Assembly: GCA_012274205.1 (NCBI GenBank)
Contig: JAAOZY010000228.1
Span: forward strand, 1-13,147
Length of the DNA: 13,147 nt
Source: Betaproteobacteria bacterium
Lineage (GTDB): Bacteria; Pseudomonadota; Gammaproteobacteria; Burkholderiales; SG8-39
Direction: 5' to 3'
Shown here: positions 1-7,285 of the stretch, in pieces
How positions within the stretch are numbered: position 1 is the stretch's first letter
How the letters are laid out: every line of letters begins with the position of its first letter
Program-made: the position numbers and the translations under genes
Notes under the pieces: generated by a model
The model's input: the letters and a program-made list of their open reading frames with translations, nothing else
Told to the model about the DNA's origin: nothing
Databases searched by the model: none

Positions 1-728
1 GCCTGCGCGCGCTCGGCGCAGACCTGATGGTCGTTGCGGCCTATGGCCTGATCCTGCCGGAACCGGCGCTCGCGCTGACGCGCCTGGGCGCAATCAATAT
101 CCACGCCTCGCTGCTGCCGCGCTGGCGCGGCGCGGCGCCGATCCAGCGCGCCATCCTCGCCGGGGACGAACGCAGCGGAATCTCCATCATGCAGATGGAC
201 CGCGGGCTGGATACCGGAGCAGTGCTCCTCGCCGAGTCCGTGCCCATCGCCGCGGACGACACCGGCGGGAGCCTGCACGACAAGCTGGCGCGGCTCGGAG
301 CGCGCCTGATCGTCAGCGCGCTCGATGCCCTCGCGCGCGGCGAACTGCGCGCGCAGGCGCAGCCGGGGGCCGGCGCGAGCTACGCCGCCAAGATCAGCAA
401 GGCGGAAGCCGCGATCGACTGGCGCGAGAGCGCGGCGGCGATCGAGCGCAAGGTGCGCGCGTTCAATCCGCAGCCGGGGGCATCAGCCCGCGCGAGGGGC
501 ATTGCGCTGAAGATCTGGCGCGCCAGCGCAATCGCGACGGCGGGCGCGCCCGGAACCATCATCGAAGCGGGAACCGGCGGCATAGTGGTTGCCTGCGGCA
601 GCGAGGCGCTGCGGGTGCAGGAACTGCAGCGCGCCGGCGGGAAACGCCTGGCGGCGGCGCAGTTTCTCGCCGGCTTCGAACTGACGCCGGGCGAGCGGCT
701 TGAATTTTCCGCGGAAAGCACCATCTAA
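1..728 (+). CDS. fmt: Methionyl-tRNA formyltransferase, 5'-truncated by window edge
   Basis: Transfers a formyl group from 10-formyl-THF to initiator Met-tRNA in the cytoplasm. The reading frame is open from base 3 to the TAA at 726-728, giving about 241 residues. The family is usually about 310 residues, so roughly the first 70 are outside the window. The catalytic-domain signature is clear: INIHASLLPRWRGAAPIQ carries the Asn and His of the active site, and the downstream GLDTG carries the catalytic Asp. The C-terminal tRNA-binding domain begins near the RAFNPQPGA segment (family form FNPWPGA, here Trp to Gln) and continues through KIWRA. The ATG at 27 is internal, because the frame continues upstream with family-like sequence. 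htpX begins 35 nt after the stop, consistent with one transcript. The identification is secure. Confidence 0.95.
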   Translation, partial: LRALGADLMVVAAYGLILPEPALALTRLGAINIHASLLPRWRGAAPIQRAILAGDERSGISIMQMDRGLDTGAVLLAESVPIAADDTGGSLHDKLARLGARLIVSALDALARGELRAQAQPGAGASYAAKISKAEAAIDWRESAAAIERKVRAFNPQPGASARARGIALKIWRASAIATAGAPGTIIEAGTGGIVVACGSEALRVQELQRAGGKRLAAAQFLAGFELTPGERLEFSAESTI

Positions 729-763
729 GCACCGCTACTCCAATTCTCGCGAGGTATTCCGCA

Positions 764-1603
764 ATGCTCGGAAACTGGCTCAAGACGACCATTCTGATGG
801 CAGGCATCGTGGCGCTGTTCGGCGTCGTCGGCGCTGCGATCGGCGGCGCCAAGGGCATGCTGCTCGCCCTTGTGTTCGGTGGGGCAATGAACCTCGTCGC
901 CTACTGGTTCTCCGACAAAATGGTGCTGCGCATGTACAAGGCGCGCGAAGTCGACGCGGCCAGCGCGCCGCAGTTCTACGGCCTGGTGCAGGAATTGTCA
1001 CAGCGCGCCGGATTGCCGATGCCACGCGTCTATCTCATCGACGAAGCCCAGCCCAACGCCTTCGCCACCGGGCGCAACCCCGAGCATGCCGCAGTTGCGG
1101 CGACCACCGGCATCCTGCAGCTGCTGTCGGCGCGCGAATTGCGCGGCGTGATGGCACATGAACTGACGCATGTCCGGCACCGCGACATCCTCACCTCCAC
1201 CATTGCCGCGACCGTGGCCGGCGCGATTTCTGCGCTCGCCCAGTTCGGCTTCCTGTTCGGCGGGCGCGGCGACGGCGAGCGCGCCAATCCCGTAGTCGGG
1301 CTGATCGTGATGATCCTGGCGCCAATCGCGGCGATGCTGATCCAGATGGCAATTTCGCGCGCGCGCGAATTCGAGGCCGACCGCGGCGGCGCCGGCATAT
1401 CGGGCGACCCGAACGCGCTCGCCGACGCGTTGGAAAAAATGGAACGCTACGCCAAGGGCCTGCCCATGATGGCGGCCGAAGAGCACCCGGCGACGGCGCA
1501 GATGATGATCATCAATCCGCTCTCCGGCTCAGGCCTGCAGAACCTGTTCAGCACCCACCCCGCGACCGAGATGCGCATCGCCCGCTTGCGCGCGATGGCG
1601 TAA
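764..1603 (+). CDS. htpX: HtpX-family membrane zinc metalloprotease (M48)
   Basis: Inner-membrane endoprotease that helps degrade misfolded or damaged membrane proteins. The product is 279 aa, close to the usual 285-295. Two hydrophobic segments lie near residues 8-28 and 31-49. The zinc motif HELTH is at 132-136, and the third-ligand segment REFEAD is at 201-206. Two more hydrophobic stretches lie near 145-167 and 176-196, the normal HtpX layout. The ATG start is preceded by GAGG at 751-754, spaced 9 nt. The stop codon lies in the first copy of a 27-bp tandem duplication (see repeat at 1579-1643). Neighbours fmt and rsmB are on the same strand, so co-transcription is likely. Family assignment is strong; the natural substrates cannot be read from sequence. 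Confidence 0.95.
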   Translation: MLGNWLKTTILMAGIVALFGVVGAAIGGAKGMLLALVFGGAMNLVAYWFSDKMVLRMYKAREVDAASAPQFYGLVQELSQRAGLPMPRVYLIDEAQPNAFATGRNPEHAAVAATTGILQLLSARELRGVMAHELTHVRHRDILTSTIAATVAGAISALAQFGFLFGGRGDGERANPVVGLIVMILAPIAAMLIQMAISRAREFEADRGGAGISGDPNALADALEKMERYAKGLPMMAAEEHPATAQMMIINPLSGSGLQNLFSTHPATEMRIARLRAMA

Positions 1604-1643
1604 GTCCGGCCGCCCGCTTGCGCGCGATGGCGTAAGTTCCGGC
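1579..1643. repeat. 27-bp tandem duplication across the htpX stop codon
   Basis: Bases 1579-1605 and 1611-1637 are identical over 27 bp. With one inserted T the match extends to about 32/33 bp, so the unit runs 1579-1610 and 1611-1643. The first copy encodes the last htpX codons (RLRAMA) and its TAA. The second repeats the same codons and stop outside the gene. It therefore has no effect on the protein and looks like a simple slippage or tandem duplication event. Confidence 0.9.
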
Positions 1644-1708
1644 ACTCGCCCGGCGTGCGGGGATGCCGCGCGTCAAGCCCGCACTTTGCGCCGGCTTCCC
1701 GGTGTAGG

Positions 1709-3034
1709 ATGCGGGCTTGTCCCATCACCGCTACGGCGTGGCGCGCCCGAACCGCCGCAACGCCGCTTGTACCCTTGTCCAGATCCGCCAATCTAGAACT
1801 CGCGCTTATGGCAGCCGGCGAAGCCGTCGCGCAGGTGCGCGCCGGCCGCAGCCTAGCGGATGCGCTCCCGGGCCCGGGGGCGGACGCCAGCATCGGCGCT
1901 GCAGTGCGCGATCTCGCCTATGGCACGCTGCGCAACCTCGGCCTGCTCGATGCGCTGCTGGCCGAACTGCTGCACAAACCGGTCAAACCGGCGCTGCACG
2001 CGCTGCTGCTGTGTGCTCTATACCAGCTGCGCGCGCGGCCGCGCGCGGCCCATACCACCGTGGACCAGGCGGTGCGCGCGGTGTCGCGCCTGGAGCCGGC
2101 GGCGAAGGGCTTGTGCAACGCCGTGCTGCGCAACTATCTGCGCGAGGCCGACGCACTGCTCGCGCGCTGCAGCGCTGACAGCGCGCTCTATTCCTACCCG
2201 CAGTGGTGGATAGACCGCGTACGCGATGCGTGGCCGCAGCAATGGGAGTCGGTGCTCAACGCGGGCAACCTGCACCCGCCCATGACCTTGCGCGTAAACC
2301 GGCGCCGCCTCACGCCCGATCAGTATCTCGCCAAGCTCGGCGCAGCAGGAATCGCGGGCGAGCGCATCGGCGCGCAGGCGATCCTGCTCGAGCGCGCGCT
2401 GCCGATAGAATCGCTGCCAGGCTTCGCCGCGGGTGAGGTATCGGTGCAGGACGCGGGCGCCCAGCTGGCGGCGCCATTGCTCGATGTCCAACCGGGTATG
2501 CGCGTACTCGACGCCTGCGCCGCGCCGGGGGGGAAAAGCGGGCATATCCTGGAGCTGGCCGACTGCGCGCTCACGGCGCTCGACAACGACCCGGCGCGCG
2601 TGCTGCGCATCGGCGACAACCTCGCGCGCCTGGGTTATTGCGCGCGCATCGTCTGTGCCGACTGCGCCTCGCCCTCGGCCTGGTCCGACGGCGCCCCGTT
2701 CGAACGCATCCTGCTCGACGCACCCTGCACCGCGTCGGGCGTGGTCAAACGCCATCCCGACGTTAAATGGCTGCGGCGGGAAAGCGATCTTGCCCGGCTC
2801 GCGGCGACCCAGGGCCGGATGCTGGATGCGCTGTGGCAACAGTTGGCGCCGGATGGTAAATTGCTGTATGCGACGTGCTCCGTGTTTCCGCAGGAAAACG
2901 CAGAGGCTATCGCGTCCTTCCTGGCGCGCAACCGCACAGCCCGCCGGCTGCCGCTGGCTGGACTTGATGAGGGACAGCTGCTGCCCGATGCGCAGCACGA
3001 CGGCTTCTTCTATGCGCTGCTGGAAAAACATTAG
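1709..3034 (+). CDS. rsmB: 16S rRNA (cytosine967-C5)-methyltransferase RsmB
   Basis: Methylates C967 of 16S rRNA using S-adenosylmethionine. From ATG 1709 the product is 441 aa. An N-terminal NusB-like RNA-binding domain (about residues 35-155; AYGTLRN and GLCNAVLRNYLR are typical) is followed by the methyltransferase domain. The SAM motif is VLDACAAPGGKSGHILEL. The two catalytic cysteines are Cys340 (DAPCTASG) and Cys390 (ATCS), spaced 50 residues as in E. coli RsmB. The start is uncertain. Homology proper begins near ELALMAAGEAVAQV, so TTG 1775 or ATG 1808 are possible, and the frame is open back to GTG 1655. Only a weak GGTGTAGG precedes 1709. The stop TAG lies in the left edge of the repeat that fills the next gap. 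Confidence 0.93.
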   Translation: MRACPITATAWRARTAATPLVPLSRSANLELALMAAGEAVAQVRAGRSLADALPGPGADASIGAAVRDLAYGTLRNLGLLDALLAELLHKPVKPALHALLLCALYQLRARPRAAHTTVDQAVRAVSRLEPAAKGLCNAVLRNYLREADALLARCSADSALYSYPQWWIDRVRDAWPQQWESVLNAGNLHPPMTLRVNRRRLTPDQYLAKLGAAGIAGERIGAQAILLERALPIESLPGFAAGEVSVQDAGAQLAAPLLDVQPGMRVLDACAAPGGKSGHILELADCALTALDNDPARVLRIGDNLARLGYCARIVCADCASPSAWSDGAPFERILLDAPCTASGVVKRHPDVKWLRRESDLARLAATQGRMLDALWQQLAPDGKLLYATCSVFPQENAEAIASFLARNRTARRLPLAGLDEGQLLPDAQHDGFFYALLEKH

Positions 3035-3145
3035 AGCTTATTTCAAAACGAGGGGATCCGCCCCGCAGGAAGTCTCCTCGGGATACCCCCCCTCGCGCTC
3101 CCCTAAGTCAGGTGGCATTTCGGTAATTCTGAAATGGCCTCTTAG
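3031..3145 (+). repeat. Intergenic palindromic repeat, copy 1
   Basis: Begins at TTAGAG, which contains the rsmB stop codon, and ends at CTTAG. Arm CGAGGGG (3049-3055) is complementary to CCCCTCG (3089-3095), with a 33-nt spacer. The core CGCTCCCCT is followed by an imperfect hairpin: CTAAG (3103-3107) pairs with CTTAG (3141-3145), and CATTTC (3116-3121) with GAAATG (3131-3136). Bases 3080-3145 match 3164-3229 at 65 of 66 positions (offset 84). The left edge also matches copy 3 at 11043-11068, including an identical CAAAACGAGGGGAT. It resembles a REP-like or miniature palindromic element; no transposase is nearby. Confidence 0.85.
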
Positions 3146-3229
3146 GCCTGATTTCGATACGAGGGGATACCTCCCCTCGCGCTCCCCTAAGTCAGGTGGC
3201 ATTTCGGTAATTCTGAAATGGCCTCTTAG
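3146..3229 (+). repeat. Intergenic palindromic repeat, copy 2 (tandem to copy 1)
   Basis: This is the compact form of the element. CGAGGGG (3160-3166), a 6-nt loop ATACCT and CCCCTCG (3173-3179) make a perfect 7-bp hairpin. A second hairpin follows: CTAAG (3187-3191) with CTTAG (3225-3229) and CATTTC (3200-3205) with GAAATG (3215-3220). It ends 3 nt before the ATG of the DUF4390 gene, so the leader of that gene is made of repeat sequence and shows no Shine-Dalgarno. No T-tract follows either hairpin, so it is not a standard intrinsic terminator. Confidence 0.85.
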
Positions 3230-3232
3230 TAC

Positions 3233-3814
3233 ATGAGCCTGCGGCTGCTAGTGTCACTGCTACTCGCGCTCGCACTCGGCTGGAGCGCGAGCGCGCGCGC
3301 CGAAAACATTGAAATCACGCATATCTCGCTCGAGGGCAACGACGAAGGCTACGCGCTCGATGCCGACTTCAAGATCGACCTGAATCCGCGCCTGGAGGAT
3401 GCGATCAACAAGGGCGTCGCCCTGTACTTCCAGGTCGAATTCGAGCTCACGCGCAAGCGCTGGTACTGGTTCGACGAACACCCGGTCAGCCGCCAGCTGA
3501 TGCTGCGCCTGTCCTATCATGCGCTCACGCGCCAATACCGCATATCCAGCGGGCCGCTGTACCAGAGCTTTTCCGACCTGGCCGACGCACTGCGCGTGCT
3601 TTCGCGCGTGCGCTCCTGGCAGGTGCTCGAACGCAGGGAGCTGGATGCCGGTACCGAATACGAAGCGGCGCTGCGCATGCGCCTGGATGTGACGCAGCTG
3701 CCCAAGCCGTTCCAGGTGAACGCGCTCACCAGCCGCGACTGGAATCTCGCCTCCGACTGGCGGCACTGGCCGTTCCGGGTCAAGGCGCCGGTCACGGAGA
3801 AGGCGCCGCAATGA
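3233..3814 (+). CDS. DUF4390 domain exported protein upstream of ntrY
   Basis: A 193-aa protein of unknown function that matches the DUF4390 family, commonly found directly before ntrY in betaproteobacteria. It has a clear signal peptide (MSLRLLVSLLLALALGW, then ASARA) with likely cleavage before Glu24, so it is predicted to be periplasmic. Recognisable family segments are ALYFQVEFELTRKRWYWFDE and the later YRISSGPLYQSF. Its TGA overlaps the ntrY ATG (ATGA at 3811-3814), implying translational coupling. Its position suggests a role linked to NtrY sensing, but that is inference. ATG 3233 lies only 3 nt after repeat copy 2 and lacks an obvious Shine-Dalgarno; GTG 3251 is an alternative start that would shorten the signal peptide by six residues. 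Confidence 0.88.
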   Translation: MSLRLLVSLLLALALGWSASARAENIEITHISLEGNDEGYALDADFKIDLNPRLEDAINKGVALYFQVEFELTRKRWYWFDEHPVSRQLMLRLSYHALTRQYRISSGPLYQSFSDLADALRVLSRVRSWQVLERRELDAGTEYEAALRMRLDVTQLPKPFQVNALTSRDWNLASDWRHWPFRVKAPVTEKAPQ

Positions 3815-5922
3815 AGTACGTGCTCATTTCCGGCGTGGCGCTGGGCGCGATCCTGCTGTTCCTGCTCGCCGCGGCGAGCGGCAACACCGCCCTGTTCTCG
3901 CGCGACTACGCGCTGCTGCTCGGCCTGAACGCCGCGCTGGCCGCGGCCCTGCTCGCCCTGATCGGCTATCAGCTGTGGGTGCTCACCGCCAAGCTGCGCA
4001 AGCGCGTGTTCGGCTCGCGCCTGACGCTGCGCTTCCTGCTGATGTTCCTGCCCATGGTCATCGTGCCCGGCGGCCTGGTCTATGTGGTGTCGGTGCAGTT
4101 CATGGCGAAGAGCATCGAATCCTGGTTCGACGTGCGCGTGGACAACGCGCTCGAGGGCGGGCTCAACCTCGGGCGCACCGCGCTCGACCTGCTGCTGACC
4201 GAGCTCAATGACAAGGCGCGGCGCATGGCACTCGACCTGACGGACAAGCCGAAGGCGCAGCAGGTGGTGCTGCTCGACCGGCTGCGCGAGCAAGCCGGCG
4301 TCGACGAGGCCCTGCTGCTGTCCTCCGGCGGCAACGTGATCGCCAGCTCGAGCAAGGGCATCGGCAAGCTGGTGCCGGACATGCCGAGCAGCATCATCCA
4401 GCGCCAGGCGCGGCAAAGCCGCGGCTACTCTGCGCTCGAGGGCGGGCCGGAGCAGGGGCTGAGCCTGCGCGTGGTGGTGCCGGTGGCCGCGTTGAGCATC
4501 GCCGAGGACGAGCGCCTGCTGCAGCTGCTGCAACGGGTGCCGCCGACGCTCGCGCGCGACGCTGAAGCGGTGCAGGAAGTGTACCGCGACTACAAAGAGC
4601 TGTCGCTTTCGCGCCAGGGCCTGAAAGAGATCTACATCCTCACGCTTACTCTGACGCTGCTGCTGACACTGTTCTCCGCGACCGCGCTCGCCTTCCTGCT
4701 GTCGGCGCGGCTGTCGGAGCCGCTGGCCCTGCTCGCGGCAGGCACCCAGGCGGTGGCGCGCGGCGACTACAGCCGGCGCGCGCAGGTCACCAGCAGCGAC
4801 GAGCTGGGCATTCTCACCCAGTCCTTCAACAGCATGACCGAGCAGCTGGATGATGCGCGCAGCGTGGCCGAATCGCGCCGCGCCGAACTCGAGACCGCCA
4901 AGGCCTATCTGGAAAACATCCTCGCCAATCTGTCTGCCGGCGTGCTGGTGCTCGATGAGCAGCTGCGCCTTGGCACGGTGAATCACGGCGCCACCGCCAT
5001 CCTGCAGGAAAGCTTCGACGGTCTCTGGGGCTTGAGCCTGGACGACTGGCCGCGGCTGCAGCCGCTCGCGCAGGCCATCGTGGAAGGATTCAGGCACCAC
5101 GGCAGCGTCACCTGGCAGCAGCAGCTGGAACTGACCGAGCGCATGCTGCTGGTGCGCGGCTCGGTGCTGCCGCGCGCGAGCGGCGGCGGCTATGTGGTGG
5201 TGTTCGACGACGTCACCAAGCTGGTGCAGGCGCAGCGCGCCACCGCCTGGGCCGAGGTGGCGCGGCGCCTGGCGCACGAAATCAAGAACCCGCTCACGCC
5301 GATCCAGCTTTCGGCCGAACGCCTGCAGGCCAAGCTCGCCAACAAGCTCGCGCCCGAGGACGCGGGCACGCTCAACCGCGCTACCGAAACCATCATCAAC
5401 CAGGTCACCGCGATGAAGGGCATGGTGGACGACTTCGGCGAGTACGCGCGCACGCCCGCGCCCAGCCTGCGGCCGCTCGATCTCAATGCGCTGGTGCGCG
5501 AAGTGCTCGGTCTGTACGAACACACTGGCGCGCTGCTGCAGCCGGCGCTGCAGGTCGGGCTGCCGCAGGTGGCGGGCGACCCGACGCAGCTGCGCCAGGT
5601 CATCCATAATCTGCTGCGCAATGCTCAGGACGCGCTCGCCGGCAGCGCCGAGCCGCGCATCGAGGTCCTGACCGAGCGCAGGGGCAATCAGGCCTGCCTC
5701 AGAATCAGCGACAACGGCTGCGGCTTTCCTGAGGCGATCATGACACGCGTGTTCGAGCCCTACGTGACCACCAAGCCCAGGGGCACCGGCCTGGGCCTGG
5801 CGATCGTGAAGAAAATCGTCGACGAGCACCATGGCGCGATCAGGGTTGAAAACCTGCCGGGACGCGGCGCCAGCGTCACCGTCACGCTGCCGCTGCAGCC
5901 CGAAATAGCGAAGGCCGCCTGA
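3811..5922 (+). CDS. ntrY: NtrY-type sensor histidine kinase
   Basis: Membrane histidine kinase, 703 aa, partner of the NtrX regulator encoded next. Three N-terminal membrane segments lie near residues 5-22, 34-58 and 73-97. An extracytoplasmic region (about 98-273) is followed by a fourth segment at 274-298. A HAMP domain (about 297-350; SEPLALLAAGTQAVARGDYS) and a PAS-like domain (about 360-470) follow. The HisKA H-box is RLAHEIKNPLTPIQL with phosphoacceptor His489. The ATPase domain has an N-box (NLLRNAQDAL, near 600-609), G1 DNGCGF (634-639), FEPYVTTK and G2 GTGLGL (658-663). All key catalytic residues are present, so it should be active. The family is tied to nitrogen and redox or respiratory control; the signal here is unknown. 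Confidence 0.94.
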   Translation: MKYVLISGVALGAILLFLLAAASGNTALFSRDYALLLGLNAALAAALLALIGYQLWVLTAKLRKRVFGSRLTLRFLLMFLPMVIVPGGLVYVVSVQFMAKSIESWFDVRVDNALEGGLNLGRTALDLLLTELNDKARRMALDLTDKPKAQQVVLLDRLREQAGVDEALLLSSGGNVIASSSKGIGKLVPDMPSSIIQRQARQSRGYSALEGGPEQGLSLRVVVPVAALSIAEDERLLQLLQRVPPTLARDAEAVQEVYRDYKELSLSRQGLKEIYILTLTLTLLLTLFSATALAFLLSARLSEPLALLAAGTQAVARGDYSRRAQVTSSDELGILTQSFNSMTEQLDDARSVAESRRAELETAKAYLENILANLSAGVLVLDEQLRLGTVNHGATAILQESFDGLWGLSLDDWPRLQPLAQAIVEGFRHHGSVTWQQQLELTERMLLVRGSVLPRASGGGYVVVFDDVTKLVQAQRATAWAEVARRLAHEIKNPLTPIQLSAERLQAKLANKLAPEDAGTLNRATETIINQVTAMKGMVDDFGEYARTPAPSLRPLDLNALVREVLGLYEHTGALLQPALQVGLPQVAGDPTQLRQVIHNLLRNAQDALAGSAEPRIEVLTERRGNQACLRISDNGCGFPEAIMTRVFEPYVTTKPRGTGLGLAIVKKIVDEHHGAIRVENLPGRGASVTVTLPLQPEIAKAA

Positions 5923-5923
5923 G

Positions 5924-7171
5924 ATGTCCAAAATCCTGGTCGTCGACGACGAAATCGGCATCCGCGAACTGCTGTCGGAAATTCTCGCCGACGAGGGCCA
6001 CTCAGTCGAGCTCGCCGAAAACGCCGCGCGCGCGCGCGCCTTGCGCAGCGCCGGGCGCCCCGATCTGGTGCTGCTCGACATCTGGATGCCCGACACCGAC
6101 GGCATCACCCTGCTCAAGGAATGGGCGGCGAATGGGCAGCTCACCATGCCGGTCGTAATGATGTCCGGGCACGGCACCATCGAAACCGCGGTGGAGGCGA
6201 CGCGCATCGGCGCCATCGATTTCCTGGAAAAGCCGATCGCGCTGCAGAAACTGCTCGCCACGGTGAAACGCGCGCTCCGGGATGGCGGCGGCCAGCCGCA
6301 GGCCGGACTCACGCTGCTCAGCCTGGGCCGCTCGGCGGTGCTGTCGGACCTGCGCAAGCGCCTGTCGCAGATTGCCTCGCTGTCGGTGCCGGTGCTGCTG
6401 CGCGGCGAGCCGGGGGTCATGCCCGAGCTGTTCGCGCGCTATCTGCACCAGCCCAACACGCCCTGGCTGGCCGCCGGCGCGGCGCTGGTCGAGGCGCCCC
6501 AGGACCTGCTCGCGCAGGCCACCAGCGGCGTGATTTTCGTCGAGGAACTCGCGCTGCTCACGCGCGCACAGCAGCGCAACCTGGCGGCGGTGCTGTCCAA
6601 ACAGGAAAAATACAGCACTAGGGTGGTTTCCTTCACCAGCGAAGAGCCGGCACGACTGACCGGCGAACTCGGCTTCGACGCCGCGCTGCTCGCGCGCCTG
6701 TCGGAACTGACGCTGCAGCTCCCGGCACTGCGCGAGCACGCCGAGGACATACCCGACATCGCCAGCATCCTGCTGGCCCAGTTGGTCGAGGCCAGGAATT
6801 GTCCGTCGCGGCATTTTTCCACTGCCGCGCTCAATGCACTGCGCCAGTTCCAATGGCCGCAAAATCTGCTGGACCTGCAGGCGGCGGTGAAGAACCTCGC
6901 ACTCACCGCGCTGGAGGAGGAAATCAGCGCCGCTGATGTGGAGCGGGTCGCGGCACAGTTCCACCCGGCCACCGAATCCCAGGTGGCATTGCCGCTGGAG
7001 CTGCCGCTGCGCGAGGCGCGTGAAGCGTTCGAGCGCGCCTATTTCGAACAGCTGCTCGCGCGCGAAGCGGGCTCGATCGCGCGCGTGGCCGAGAAGAGCG
7101 GCCTCGAGCGCACCCACCTGTACCGCAAGCTCAAGGCGCTGGGCATCAGTACCGGCAAGAAAGAGGAATAG
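5924..7171 (+). CDS. ntrX: NtrX-type response regulator with degenerate AAA+ domain
   Basis: Response regulator, 415 aa, starting 1 nt after the ntrY stop. The receiver domain (1-120) is intact: acidic pocket D8/D9, phosphoacceptor Asp52 (LLDIWMPD), Lys103 (EKP). The C-terminal Fis-type helix-turn-helix (about 362-410; GSIARVAEKSGLERTHLYRKLKALG) is also intact. The central AAA+ region is decayed: the Walker A site reads GEPGVMPE (161-168) in place of GESGTGKE and lacks the Lys. No GAFTGA loop exists between there and the Walker B-like GVIFVEEL. LREHAEDIP and WPQN mark the domain's end. The protein is some 40 residues shorter than usual NtrX (about 450), and the frame is unbroken. It probably binds DNA without ATP-driven sigma-54 activation (inference). 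Confidence 0.92.
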   Translation: MSKILVVDDEIGIRELLSEILADEGHSVELAENAARARALRSAGRPDLVLLDIWMPDTDGITLLKEWAANGQLTMPVVMMSGHGTIETAVEATRIGAIDFLEKPIALQKLLATVKRALRDGGGQPQAGLTLLSLGRSAVLSDLRKRLSQIASLSVPVLLRGEPGVMPELFARYLHQPNTPWLAAGAALVEAPQDLLAQATSGVIFVEELALLTRAQQRNLAAVLSKQEKYSTRVVSFTSEEPARLTGELGFDAALLARLSELTLQLPALREHAEDIPDIASILLAQLVEARNCPSRHFSTAALNALRQFQWPQNLLDLQAAVKNLALTALEEEISAADVERVAAQFHPATESQVALPLELPLREAREAFERAYFEQLLAREAGSIARVAEKSGLERTHLYRKLKALGISTGKKEE

Positions 7172-7273
7172 GCCGCGGCTCTGTCGCGCCGCAAAAAGGC
7201 ATAAAATGCGCTGCATCCGATTTGCATCGCCTGGCGAAGCGCCGCGCAAGCGCGTTCGCGGCCAGGAGCATTC

Positions 7274-7280
7274 GAGGGGG
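7274..7280 (+). promoter_or_regulatory. Strong Shine-Dalgarno deciding the TTG start of trkA
   Basis: GAGGGGG lies 5 nt before TTG 7286. No in-frame ATG or GTG fits the conserved KIIILGAGQVG start, so this site supports TTG initiation. The 114-nt gap before it (7172-7285) shows an A/T-richer patch (AAAAAGGCATAAAATG, about 7193-7209) that could hold a -10 element, but no convincing -35 accompanies it. Confidence 0.65.
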
Positions 7281-7285
7281 CAGAG

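Noticed and set aside
1655..1708. Extension of rsmB to the GTG at 1655.
   Set aside because: The added 18 residues have no family similarity, no Shine-Dalgarno precedes the GTG, and the region follows directly from the htpX tandem duplication.
3100..3145. Possible intrinsic terminator after rsmB, and a sigma-54-like TGGCA element within the repeat.
   Set aside because: The hairpins are not followed by a T-tract, and the TGGCA lacks the GC element at the -12 position. The structure is explained better as part of a repeat also found at 11043-11198.
3031..3229. CRISPR-like array (two similar units in tandem).
   Set aside because: Only two units, no regular spacers and no cas genes; the units are contiguous palindromic elements.
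3517..6420. A 967-codon open frame on the - strand across ntrY and neighbours.
   Set aside because: Antisense shadow of ntrY with low-complexity Gln/His/Arg-rich composition and no motifs.
7172..7285. A trkA promoter or small RNA in the ntrX-trkA gap.
   Set aside because: Only a possible -10-like AT patch is present, with no -35 and no clear terminator hairpin.
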